Below, one piece after another: positions 1-11,040 of a DNA stretch of 64,000 nt. Every line of letters begins with the position of its first letter. Position 1 is the first letter of the stretch. This DNA is from Sympetrum striolatum (lineage: Eukaryota > Arthropoda > Insecta > Odonata > Libellulidae): contig OX388346.1 in NCBI GenBank assembly GCA_947579665.1, forward strand, positions 94,366,615 to 94,430,614. Direction: 5' to 3'. Position numbers and translations under genes: made by a program. Below the pieces are notes generated by a model. It saw nothing but the letters and a program-made list of their open reading frames with translations, was not told the origin of the DNA and ran no database searches.

Positions 1-470
1 TCTGATAAACCACTTTATTTGTTATTTTATCTTTCCAGCCAATCTTTAGCATCCTCCTGTAGCACCAGTTTTCAAAGGATTCAAGTCTCCTTCTCTCCCC
101 ACTGTCCATGTTTCACACCCATATAGAGCAATACTCCATACGTATGCTTTTAGTAGTTTCTTCCTCGTATACAACTCGATATTGTTTGAAGTAAAAAGGC
201 GTTTTTTCTTGTTGAGAGCTATCTTTGCTTGTCTTATTCTACTTCTTATCTCTCTTTCGCTTCTGCCATCTTTAGTTATTATGCTTCTCAAATAAGTAAA
301 TTCATCGACCTCTTTCAGTGTTTCCTCATTCACTATTATGGTGACATTATCGTTTCTTTGTCATCTTTGTCACATACCATTGTTTTAGTTTTAGTTTTAT
401 AGATCTTCATATCGTATTCCTTCCCCATAATATTTTCCATCATTTTTAGTATGGTCCCCTGCACTTTCCA
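1..470 (-). pseudogene. non-LTR retrotransposon reverse transcriptase, C-terminal relic
   Basis: The minus strand encodes the region just after the RT catalytic core of a non-LTR retrotransposon. An early part at about 465-350 reads like the 'MKIYKTKTKTMV' segment that follows the YADD block. It is followed after a frame change by 'EFTYLRSIITKDG', an EIRSRI-type arginine-rich helix, and 'KLLKAYVWSIALYGCETW', which is the classic thumb/connection motif. After another frame change near 100, the 'NWCYRRMLKIGWKDKI' segment continues off the left edge of the window. At least two frameshifts show it is dead. The motif set is common in arthropod RTE/CR1-type elements, but I cannot fix the clade. The palm domain and endonuclease are missing, and homology stops near 470. 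Confidence 0.8.
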
Positions 471-1750
471 CTGGGCCATTCCATGCCAAGTGGTCTAGTG
501 GTCCCCGCTCGACCATCACGGATTTCAGTGAAATTTTGTATGGACATTTAAACTTATCTCTTATGAACATTCGTAAATTTTTACTTTCGCCGATGGTATA
601 CTTGCTGAGATACAGCAGTTTATTTGACCCCCTGTCGCTGCCTTCTTCAATATGACTATGAGTTTTAAGTAAATTTGAGGCATAGTATCTCAGAGAATTG
701 TTATATGAAGTAAACAAACTTTGGCTATCTTGAACAACTTTTTGAGCTTTATTAAACAAAATAATAATTATAACTGTAAGAGCGACATTATTGCAGAAAA
801 TCCTGTGCAAAACTGGCCCAAAAAATTGCGGATCGAAAAAAAATTAAAACTTTGGCTTTTTATATTTCAAGAAGAAATGATATAATCAACGTGAAACTTT
901 GCGCATGATAACATATCAATACATAGTTTATAAATACAAAATTTCATTATCCTAGTGCTTTCCATTATTTTAAAAATTGAGTCAACATTTGACAGTTTTT
1001 GTAAAAAAGCCAAAAATAGGCTATTTTTACCCTGCTTTTACAAAAAAAGACCCTCTGGAATTTCTTTTGAAAAATTTTTTTTAAATAGAGAATGATTTCA
1101 ACCCTCTAAAAAAGTATATCTAGTTTTTCATCTCGAGCATACAAGGCCGTAGAAGTAGGGACAACTATGAGGACGACATTTGTAAAAACGACAAAAATAG
1201 GTTATTTTCTGCCCGCTCTTAGAAAAGAAAGACCTTTTCGATACTCTTGTAAATTATTTTCATTTGAAAGAGCATGACATTCTTCGAGGCCACTAAATTA
1301 AAAGCAACAGAGAACTTTATTTGCTCTTCAAACTCGTTTTATCTCAGTCACTCATCAACATTTTACATGATATTCTCAGAGCTGTTCGTATTTTTTGCTG
1401 TAATAGCTTGGTGCAAACATAATTATTTAGCATCACGCGTCGATATGTTCTCCGGATTAAATCGTTTCAAAGTTCCCATTAAATTGGAAATGTACTGTGA
1501 AAGTAATGTAGCACTCATATTCGTAATAAATGTTTCAGTATAACTCTCGGTGTACGAATTTTATTTTCAGAAGTGCTGGGTTTATTTACGATTGCTTAGG
1601 TAAAATAGAATTCAATTTGAAAAATATTAGAGTAGATCGAAAAATTAGTGTTGCAAGACCAATTATTGTTCTAAACTCACCAACATTCAAAGATCAACAT
1701 TTGAAGGCATGGGACGCTATTAATACAAGACATTAAACTTTATCTCACTT
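471..1750. other. noncoding, with a degenerate ~175-bp tandem duplication
   Basis: No convincing gene. Two diverged direct repeats lie at about 1000-1075 and 1180-1250. Both read 'gtaaaa..gcc/gac aaaaatagg(c/t)tatttt' followed by a 'gaccct/gacctt' block, about 175 bp apart. Small ORFs at 1274-1736 have low-complexity AT-rich codon content and no recognisable domain. The style (short A/T runs and repeated phrases) suggests the remains of a noncoding transposon, but I see no termini. Confidence 0.4.
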
Positions 1751-2439
1751 ATCTATAGGAATCTATTCACATTTTTATTTTTGACGAAGATAGTATCTAG
1801 TCTGTATCTATCGAAAAATGGAGTGAAGTATGAAGATCGCTCAACTCAACCGACATCAGCTTAATAAATTTGTCCGCATGAGGCTTGAGTAGTCTGTTGG
1901 CAAGGATGGAAGGCGGAAGCGTTGGAAACCATTAAAAAGGCGTGTCCACTTATCACGTGCAATAGAATTCAAATGATGGCATTTGTCTAGAAGATCAGAA
2001 GGAATCATGGGAAGGAGGAGGAAAGTGCATAGAGAAAGAGAAAATGGTTGCTATAGAGAGAGGTTGACCGGAACAATTATATCAGTTCGTCGACTAAACC
2101 TCAGGTGATTCCTCGATGGTAAATATGCTGCTCGTGGCACACCTGGAACTTTTAGTAGAGAATAAATCTTATAACTTTTAGTTGAATAGTAATAAAGAAG
2201 TAATAGATTCTTGCCTGTGTATTATATCTTCTCTGTCTACTAAAATTTTATTTGATCAGTCAAAAATCTTTTCCTCTTCTACTTTACCAAACCTTCCCGA
2301 TATTTTGTCTCTCTATTTGTCGAGACATTTTCAAGAACACCCTATATTTCGCTGTCAACCTTTCTCAGTTCCTTTCAACCTTTTTTAAAAAGGCAAGTGC
2401 TCATAAACTATTATATGTAAGTAGATGTATGAGTACATC
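1751..2439. other. noncoding, nothing recognised
   Basis: AT-rich sequence with a purine-rich stretch at about 1890-2060. Short ORFs at 2182-2581 overlap the following repeat and look spurious. I see no RNA gene or transposon terminus. Confidence 0.4.
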
Positions 2440-2480
2440 TATTATACATAGATGCTTCTCCGGATTAATTCATATATATA
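2440..2480 (+). repeat. 42-bp linker unit (ATAGATGCTTCTCCGGATT)
   Basis: One copy of a short unit with core ATAGATGCTTCTCCGGATT followed by CATTCATATAT. The same unit recurs beside many T-arm array elements in this window (42020-42058, 42305-42347, 43477-43515, 44640-44665, 47020-47065, 49305-49345, 53102-53275, 55500-55528, 56660-56695, 58921-58957). It sits mainly next to the TACGAGTAAAATG end of those elements. Confidence 0.75.
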
Positions 2481-3510
2481 TACGAGTAAAATGTTGCTTG
2501 CATACTGCAAGCAGATCAACAACACTAATTTTATGTTGGAATTATATAGGAACGGTCCTCAAAAGAAAAACAAATGAATAAAAAATTCCTAAAATTCGCT
2601 GAAATTTCATCGTCTGGCATCGAACCCTGGTCTTTACTGTGAACTTACTATGCAGCACAATAGAAGATCAACATCTCTAACTATGTGTGAAAATTCAAGC
2701 AGAAATATTGGCTGCAACTGCCTCAAAAGACGTTCTAATTTTCACGAATGTAAATGGCTCTCTGGATTCGAACCAAGGATAATCTTGGAAATCTTAAACG
2801 TGCTTCTGAAAGTTATTTATGAACTCTATCTATATGCCGAATTTCAAGTTTCTATTTTATTGGGAAAGCTTTCAAAATAATTACTAAAAATCGGATCAAC
2901 TTCTGATTTCAGAGACACCTGGTGTCGAACCCAGGACATATTCTAAGCTGTGAATGAAAAGTTTGATTTGTAAAGACTTGTTCTTGTATCATGCAAGGTT
3001 TGAAGTCGATAGCATGCCGGGAAGTACCTAAATTTTGTTTCCGTTTTCTCCGTGAGAAAGGCATTGAGGAATTTAAATGACCCTCTGGGATCGAACCAAG
3101 GACGATCAGCAAATATGTAAAATTTTATTATGAGATATATTTATGATATCTAACCTCATGTTGGATTTCAAGTTTCTATGCCATCGGAAAGGGGTCCAAA
3201 AAAAATCTTCAAAATCGCCGCAATGCATTTTAAACGGCCGATTTTTGCCCCGGCCTAGCATCGAACCAAGGACAATATTCGATGATGTCTTTTTGATTTT
3301 CGTTGGCTATGCACGGCATCTAGCGATTCCTCGAGTTTCAATTCTCTGCTTTTCCTGGAAGTGCCTCAAAACATTTTTCGAAAATCCCCACCATGTAATC
3401 TTATGGGAAAAATCGGGACTTTGGGGCCCTCTGGAATCGAACCCATGACACTGAGAATCAAAATCACAATTTTTCTGGCGGTTAATTGTTATGGCCAGTA
3501 CGCAGTATAG
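2481..3510 (-). repeat. T-arm array element copy A1 (six B-box-like motifs)
   Basis: Copy of the ~1.08-kb T-arm array element (TAE). The strand given is the one on which the motifs read GGTTCGA. It starts at TACGAGTAAAATG and carries the hairpin GCTTGCATACTGCAAGC. Six T-arm/B-box-like motifs lie near 2620, 2768, 2926, 3090, 3260 and 3436. The inner end is truncated near 3505 into a GATA microsatellite. It is type I, with each of the six units different, and it pairs with copy A2 as an inverted repeat. It encodes no protein of note. Confidence 0.85.
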
Positions 3511-3517
3511 ATAGATA

Positions 3518-4595
3518 GGATACTAATTCACAGCCTAAACCACATGCGTCATTGAGTTGAAATTTTTACAACGTATTGGCCCTAACGTGAAACCCCCAGA
3601 AAAAATGTGATTTTGAACCTCAGTGTCATGGGTTCGATTCCAGAAGGCCCCAAAGTCGCGATTTTCCCCATAAGAATACATGGCGGGGATTTTCGAAAAT
3701 TTTTTTGAGGCACTTTCCGGAAAAGGAGAGAGTTGAAATTCAAGGAATCGCTAGAAGCTGTGCATATCCAACGAAAATCAGAAAGACATCGCCGAATATG
3801 GTCCAAGGTTCGATGCTAGGTCGGGGCAAATATCGGCCGTTTAAAATGCATTGCGGCGATATTGAAGATTTTTTTTGGATCCTTTCCCGATAACATGGAT
3901 ACTTGAAACTCGGCACGTTGGTAGATATCATGAATATATATCATAATCAAATTTTACATGTTCGCTGATTGTCCTTGGTTCGATCCCAGAGGACCATTTG
4001 CACTTCTCAATGCATTTCTTACGGAGATAACGGAAACAAAATTTAGGTACTTTCCGGCATGCTATCGACTTCAAACTTTGCATGATACAAGAGCAAATCT
4101 TTACAAATCAAACTGTGCATTTACAACTTACAATATGTCCTGGGTTCGACACCAGGTGTCTCTGCAATCAGAAGTTGATCCGATTTTTAGGAATTATTTT
4201 GAAACCTTTGCCAATATTATAGAAACTTGAAATTCGGCATATAGATAGAGATCATAAATAACTTTCAGAAACATGTTTTAAATTTCCAAGATCGTCCTTG
4301 GTTCGAATCCATGGAGCCATTTACATTCGTGAAAATTAGAACGTCTTTTGAGCAGTTGTAGCCAATATTTCTGCTTGAGTTTTCACACATAGTTAGAGAT
4401 GGTGATCTTCTATTGTGCTGCAAAGTAGGTTTACCAGGAAGACCCGGGTTCGAAGCCAGACGATGAAATTTCAGCGAATTTAAAGAAAAAATTAAATCCT
4501 TTTTTTTTTTCTTTTGAGGGCCGTCCCGATATGATGCCGATATGAAATTAGTATTGCCGATCTGCTTGCAGTATGCAAGCTACATTTTACTCGTA
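3518..4595 (+). repeat. T-arm array element copy A2, full length
   Basis: A complete type I copy of about 1078 bp, reading from GGATACTAATTCACAGCC to the terminal hairpin GCTTGCAGTATGCAAGC and TACATTTTACTCGTA. The TTCGA cores fall at 3633, 3809, 3979, 4145, 4302 and 4449, so the spacings are 176, 170, 166, 157 and 147. Each core sits in a partly self-complementary context such as CTGGGTTCGACACCAG, which looks like a tRNA T arm. Unit bodies share the phrase 'aacttgaaattcggcat' and an A-run before 'atgcat', which shows they are diverged copies of one monomer. This is a good reference copy for the family. Confidence 0.9.
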
Positions 4596-7500
4596 TTACA
4601 TATGAGTCATGGTCATCACGACGAAGCACAAGAGATGAAAAGTTGAAAAGAACTTGGAAGTAATAATAAGACTGTTCATGCTATGGGGGACCATTACAGT
4701 ATAGTAAAAGAGCAAATAAGTATCATGGAAAAAATATCAACCGTTAAAAAAATGAAAAGAGCAATTTTGATTATTTTCAGCTGCCATAAAGTTTACACGA
4801 ACAAATGAATATAAGAAAATGTCGTATCCAAAGTATAGGTTAACAGTTCTGAGACCGATATCTTCTCCCAGATTTAAATTTGAGGATCATTTCCTTGGAA
4901 TTCATTCATTTAGGATATAAAATATGTTTATCGTTTATTTTCAATAAAATTGCAGTCACTCTCTTAGTGAAAAGTATTATAGAAGGTTATTTTTTGACAA
5001 GCCGAAAGAAACAAATCCTGAAACTACTACTAAAAATTTACTCATACTTTAAATTGAATTGGATTCGTCGATAAAGTTTATGTGATACAGCCAAATTAAT
5101 TAGTAACGTAATATTAATAACCATATTTTCAGCATTTTTGAAAATGATCAAGTATCTCCTTAAGGAAAATGACAGCAAGGCTATATATCATTTGGAAATT
5201 TAAAACGAATCTCTCCAGATTTAAGTCTAAATTTGAGCATGGCATATATTTTCTTAAGTTTCCGTGAGTCTATTTTAATATTCGGAATGGATTGTTCGTT
5301 TAAAATAAAATTCTTCTTGATTCAAGTGAAACAGTCCGTAGGTTATTATGATGTTTAATCATCAATCTGAGATTGATGACACCACCTGTGATCATCAAAA
5401 AAGTGATTTAATGATACTTGAAGTAGCTTCTTCCAATGAATCAGTATCATGACGAAGCGCATGAGATCGAAAATTTTTTAAAATCTTAGAAATGTGATGT
5501 AAATAATCAAGGCTAAATTAACTGCGTGTATTTCAGAGGCTTTTTCTCTATTATTTATTAGCTTATATAATAGGGTGATAAAATATCTCATTCGATTTAA
5601 CATTTAACACTAGAACTGATGTAGTATTTACTCGAAAACGTAGTTCACTAAAAACTCTTTGCTGTAAGAAGGATACCGTTACTTAAATTGTATTTTTACT
5701 ATATTTCAGTCATTCGTAAATTATTAACTATTGAATTCAATTCGACAAACAAAATTCTATGGACTTGAATATGAATATCCTGCCTCCACTGGGTTTGAAA
5801 TTTAGGAGATTTAATTTATGGGTGATTTCTCAATCTAATATATTTTTCTATAGGAAACTATTTCTCTGTACTGCATTTCACTATGCTCTTGTTCAAAGTC
5901 CCCACTCACAGATCCTTATGATTTATCCTCTATCTAATTCTTAACATCTTTTTAGTTGCTTGTTATTGATTTGCATATAATTTTAACATGCAATTTCTTT
6001 AGAATTTACATCAGACTTCTTGAAATGATAGATGAGTAAGAAATTAACTGAAATTATTGAAAGAATGATAAGATTTTAGTTTTAACCCAAGAGTATCAAG
6101 TTACATAACGAAGCAGATTTTATTAATATTTCTCGTTTCTCTCATGGATTACTACTAATAATAATATCGGAATAATTTTCCATAGACCTCCGTCGTAGCA
6201 TAGTCTATTCAAATTTCCTTCTTCTACATTACTGCAAGGTCACTGGAATAATTTGCTTGGTTTGCATAAATATATATACTTCCCTGAGTTGAGTGGATAA
6301 TCAATGCAGTCCGGAATTGAAATTGATTTCCGTGAACGCCTCGCGAAATAATTGCATCTCGTTCGCTATTAATTTGCAGACCGTTCCGTGTACCGCAGTT
6401 TCCAATTGATTCCCAACTCGTCTCACAAGAAAGAGTGAAATTTTAGTTTTCTTTTCCGTGACATGGAAATGAGCAGGTGCGATTGATCACGCCGACCAAG
6501 GGCTGTGAATTTGAACGAGCAATTGCAGCTCAAAAATCGAGAAGGGTGTGCGGGAAAAGTTATCGCTCTGATTTGAGTCAAGGCAAACGTTGGATAACTC
6601 ACTTCATGAACGGTTAAAGTTATATTAAAAGCATGAAGTATAAATACAAATCAAATATGGGAATGAATAGATGAATATTTTCGAAAAAATCCTAATCAAG
6701 CCTAAAAAAATGCTTGGGGAATCTCTTTCGCCTTATAATAATATTTTTTCAAATTATTGTTAAAGTCATTTATTAATTGTAATCCATTTTACTTATCTCT
6801 CAAGAAAAAGTTTTATCATCTAAAGAGAAAGATTGTAAATACTGCGGAATACTATCATAACCGCATATTCAAAGCTCCAATTATTAATCACATACGTATT
6901 TCTTTAATATTATAAAATAACCTACTAATCAAGGATACATATAGCAAATATATTGATATAATTCAAGAATGCTTTACTCGAATTTAGAACGATAACGCAT
7001 ACGAAAGATATTTTATCGGATCATAATTCCACGTGAGTCATCGCCAAGATAGTCTTCATTTGATGGATATTCGAGATATTTTCAAGCTGCAAGTTATTTG
7101 TAATCTGCTGTAGCATTTGAAAAGTGTGTTCTGAAAGGACATGGATTTTTATACAATTTGAAACGTAACACTTATGGGAGATTTTTCAAATGTATATTAA
7201 CCTGGAATGGCTGCTAAATGATGGGTAGAATCGATCTGAAACACGCAGATTCGGTCAATTTTAACATAAGGAGGACAGAATCATAGCATTGACTAACAAC
7301 GACGAAGCATTTCGGTTGCTAAAACTCTCATTAATCAAGGAGAGACGTGTAATCGTGTGAAACAGAAGTCACCTACTTCCTGTCATTATGAGAAACTGTG
7401 AAATTAAATGCAGACTAATTAGAAGTCATCTTCCGTCCTTCTCGACAGAGCTTTCGCAAGATTTTTGCTATTAATAGCTTAATAGCTAATTCAAGGCTAT

Positions 7501-8224
7501 AAGGGCAAAACTGAATGCGACAAAACATTCAGTGATGTAAAGTTGTTATGAAAGCCCTCCACTGTAAATTAAAGTGAAATTCGGGTCCTTCGGGTGGTTT
7601 GGGCTGGGAAACGGATCCATTCGGTTGAATTAATAGCGAAGGTCGAAATCTTACGGAATATTCCATATCGTTTTTCTGCTGCCACGCGCGCGTCTTCTAT
7701 TCCTTCTCTATAATTAATTTGTGATTCCTCGTTCTGATTAAAACGGTCCTTTGATTAATGACCTCTGAGAGGCATTGGTGCGCATGCAATACCTTCGTCT
7801 GTTTCCTTCTAATACTCATAATATCGCATAATTCGAGATGCAAGTCACCTGCTGTATTTTCATCTCGCAACTTGAAAGAGGTTAATTTTTAAACATTTAA
7901 AGTGCTATTAAATGCGCGTGTTTTGAAACCTCCGAGTTCTACAATACGTTATGGATGAGATCATTCGCGTAAGTATATGCTTTATGATAACAACATGATA
8001 ATTTAGATTCTACCAACATAAGCCATACAATTTCATTAATAGGCTAGAGTATGCTAGCGATGTTCTTGATACATGCATAATATGCACATAATATATGCAA
8101 ATATTCATAAATGTCTAATATGATAGGTCCCCAATCGGCAATGTTTTTATCGATTTGCATTCAATCATATTTTGATGTACCTTAATTTTTATTCGTTTTT
8201 TGCTCCAAACTAAGGACCGTGTAT
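4596..8224. other. noncoding, mostly unique sequence
   Basis: No gene recognised. Two related 35-40 bp phrases (near 4611-4650 and 5448-5485, both containing 'gacgaagc.ca.gagat') may be a dispersed-repeat trace. The 6250-6560 and 7560-7800 stretches are less AT-biased, with higher-complexity sequence, and could be conserved noncoding or intronic DNA. That is a guess from composition only. Confidence 0.35.
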
Positions 8225-8543
8225 CCTTCGTTTACATTTTCTTTCCTGGTACTGAGAAAAAGTTTAAGAAAATCTTAAATAAAATTAGGCATTAAGACTT
8301 ATATTGTTTGTTATATTTGCTACGGAAAAGTGAATTGTTGTTTTGTCATACATATTATGAATTTAGCTGTTCCTACATAGAGTTGTTGTATATAATGTTT
8401 AGCTTGTGACTTTTCCTCTTTCTACTATCTTATGATTGTTTTATAATTTATAGCTGTTAATGTAAGTAGTTGGCATTATTGTATGAGGCACTGCCACCTG
8501 GCTCTTTGCCTACCTACAGTGCTATTGTAATAATAATAATAAG
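8225..8543 (+). mobile_element. 5'-truncated non-LTR retrotransposon 3' end
   Basis: This stretch matches, in inverse orientation, the sequence at 17684-18000. Shared phrases include 'tactgagaaaaagtttaag', 'gcatt/gcaataagacttatattg', 'ctcttttacatagagttgt'-type 3' UTR sequence and 'gccacctggctctttgcct'. It ends in a (TAA)n tail at 8527-8542. A common 3' end, variable 5' truncation and a trinucleotide tail are the hallmarks of target-primed reverse transcription. Only the 3' UTR and the last few codons are left. Confidence 0.75.
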
Positions 8544-11038
8544 CTACTGAAATGTGAGTAGTTGCATCTATCTAGGCATTTCTTTGTCGAATACTATGAA
8601 AGTTTTATTTTTACGTTCATTGCGCAGTGCTAACGTGATTTTTCTGCCTATAGCATTCATTAATAAAACTAAAGCAGAGTTCCCAACTCCTCATTTAGCC
8701 CAGAAAGCCTCATTCCCTCTAGAGGACTCTCGACTGAATGGGTTCAGTTTTAAACCGGAATTCCATCAAAATAGTTTATTGGTTTTGTTTTTTAAGTTGC
8801 ATACTGTGCCAATTTGGCCAATTGCTCCAAAGAATCTCTGGGAAATAAGCCACTCAAAACTTGATGCAGGCAAATCGGCAAATCAGCTTACATTCCCGGT
8901 CCGAATGCACTTGCATTCTTGTAGCACGTACTGTGGGCGATAGCAAGAGTATTTTCGCGTAATGTGTTCCAGTTTCTCTCAGTTCTGTATATATTTAGCG
9001 ATGAATGTGATTCTTGCCTATAGCCTACTCCGATAGAACTATCTTTTACATCTCCAAGTTGAAGAATATTACGCCGATTTGAAGGCCATTTTACTCAGAC
9101 TTTCGTCCTAATCCGTGATATTCCATCCTCGTTCACATCTGATTTTACGACCGTGGTGAAGTACTAACGTCACGTTACGTGATTCCCATTTACTCCAATT
9201 TATTTTACGGTTTCAACGATCTGTGAGCGCCTTCTCACAGCAGTTCCTATGGACTCTCCGATTTTTCTTTACACCACTTATTTCTTATGATTCCAGTGCA
9301 CTCTCCTCCATGATAACACTTACTTTAAAGCACATCTCTCTTTATTCTCCTGGTCTCTCACATTATTACGAGGAAGAGAAGATTTCAATCCTTAGCGATT
9401 ATACATTTTTCTAAATATTTTAAAGAATTTTACTATCTTTCAGAGAACCATTGCACCCAAGACAATCAACTCCTAGCATTCCATCCCATTGCTTTATTAT
9501 GAATAATAATAATAACTATACAAAACACGCTGAAAAAAGCAGGAATATATTTTCGGAAGAAATTGAAGTGTAATTAGAGCAACACATCCTAAAAAATGAA
9601 GAGATGATGTTTGGTTTAATAGTACCCGATGTTAGAAATCTTGCATTTGACGTTGCTGAAAGGAACGGAATAGCTCATAACTTTAATGTCGAAAGAAGCA
9701 TTGATGGCGAAAGAGTCCATGCTTTGATTAAGATGGTATTGTTTGATTAAGAGGCATCCTAAATTGTTATTCAGACAACTTATTTCTAGGATTGTAAAAT
9801 ATTTCTTTAATGCTGAAAATATACTTTAATTGCTTCCAACTAATGCTAAATTTTAATAACGAACATCATTCCCTCTAATTTAAGAATCTTTTATCTATAT
9901 AATTTCAGATAAATATCTGAATATAAATTATTAAAATGCCTTTATAGGATGGAAATACATAAATTCTAGCTCCCAAAAAAGTCATTCGCATTTAACAGTT
10001 CTCCTTTCATAGTTATAAATCCATCCAATTAATAACCGTTTCTATCTTATATAGTGTGACTTCATATGATAAGTTTTCCTGTTTTGAGTAATTTTTTCTC
10101 CGAAAAGTTCTTCCGGCATGTTTCATGAGTTTTCCTGATTTTTTAAATCAAAATACGTGGTATGTAACATCATTTTTCCCCTTGAAGTTATGATTTATAT
10201 ATTTTTTATTAATTTTGTCTTTTTTCCCTTATTTTACACCCATATTTTTCTCTTCATCCATCTTTATTAAGGCTTAAGCATACATATTTATAACAGAAGC
10301 CCTATAAAGATGATACACGCCTAGGAGGAGTCAAAAATGTATGCTGAGTTGAAATCTTTCGCCATGATTTATACGACTTGCTAGTGTAGAACAATCTTTA
10401 TCTTTTCTTTGTATGATCCTAGAGCTGTTTATTTGGTTAATAACATAAGCCATCGGTGAATCCTTAGAAATTCCCTTTTTTTACCAATTTTCAAATCGAA
10501 CCTTTATAGGTTCAAGACCTCTTAACAATTCTCTTTAAATCTCCTTTCTATATTTCCATTTCACTCCTCTCTCTTCCTCCCTTACAGTAGCATTCTCGAA
10601 TGAAGGCAAACCACTGACAATGCCCAGTGCCTTTGCCGAAGGCCGATTTTATCTTTAAAATTGGGAAATTGATTTTACTCTCGTGATTATCATGTGGTCT
10701 ACTTTTAATAAACAATTCAGTCAAAATCTGCCGAAGCATTATTACGGAGAAGTTATTCTTCAGGAGTTTTCTGTTAAAGCTTCTTTGCGAGGCCGAAATT
10801 ATTAATTTAGAGGTGAAAAAAATTCTTGGTATTCGTCGTTAGGGCCGTGGCGTGATTTTTTCCAAAACTTAAGATATAATCATTATAAAATAAATCTAAA
10901 TACATCACCGTTCCTCTATAATTAGAGCAAAATAATCCTCTCCGAGTATGATTTTAAATCAATTTTTGATGCAAATCTGTTTACAAAATTACATTTTCAT
11001 TGATTTATGTCAATTTAATTAATAATATACTTTTAATA
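8544..11038. other. noncoding, nothing recognised
   Basis: AT-rich. The 129-codon open frame at 8554-8943 has no recognisable motif. A second small frame at 10548-10739 is likewise unremarkable. I see no RNA gene. Confidence 0.35.
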
Positions 11039-11040
11039 TA

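Noticed and set aside
2481..4595. Genuine tRNA genes at each GGTTCGANNCC motif
   Set aside because: Most units lack an A box, D arm, acceptor stem and anticodon arm; only the T-arm part is present.
8554..8943. 129-codon open frame as a host gene
   Set aside because: No domain, no splice or promoter context, and codon content typical of chance; I could not support it.
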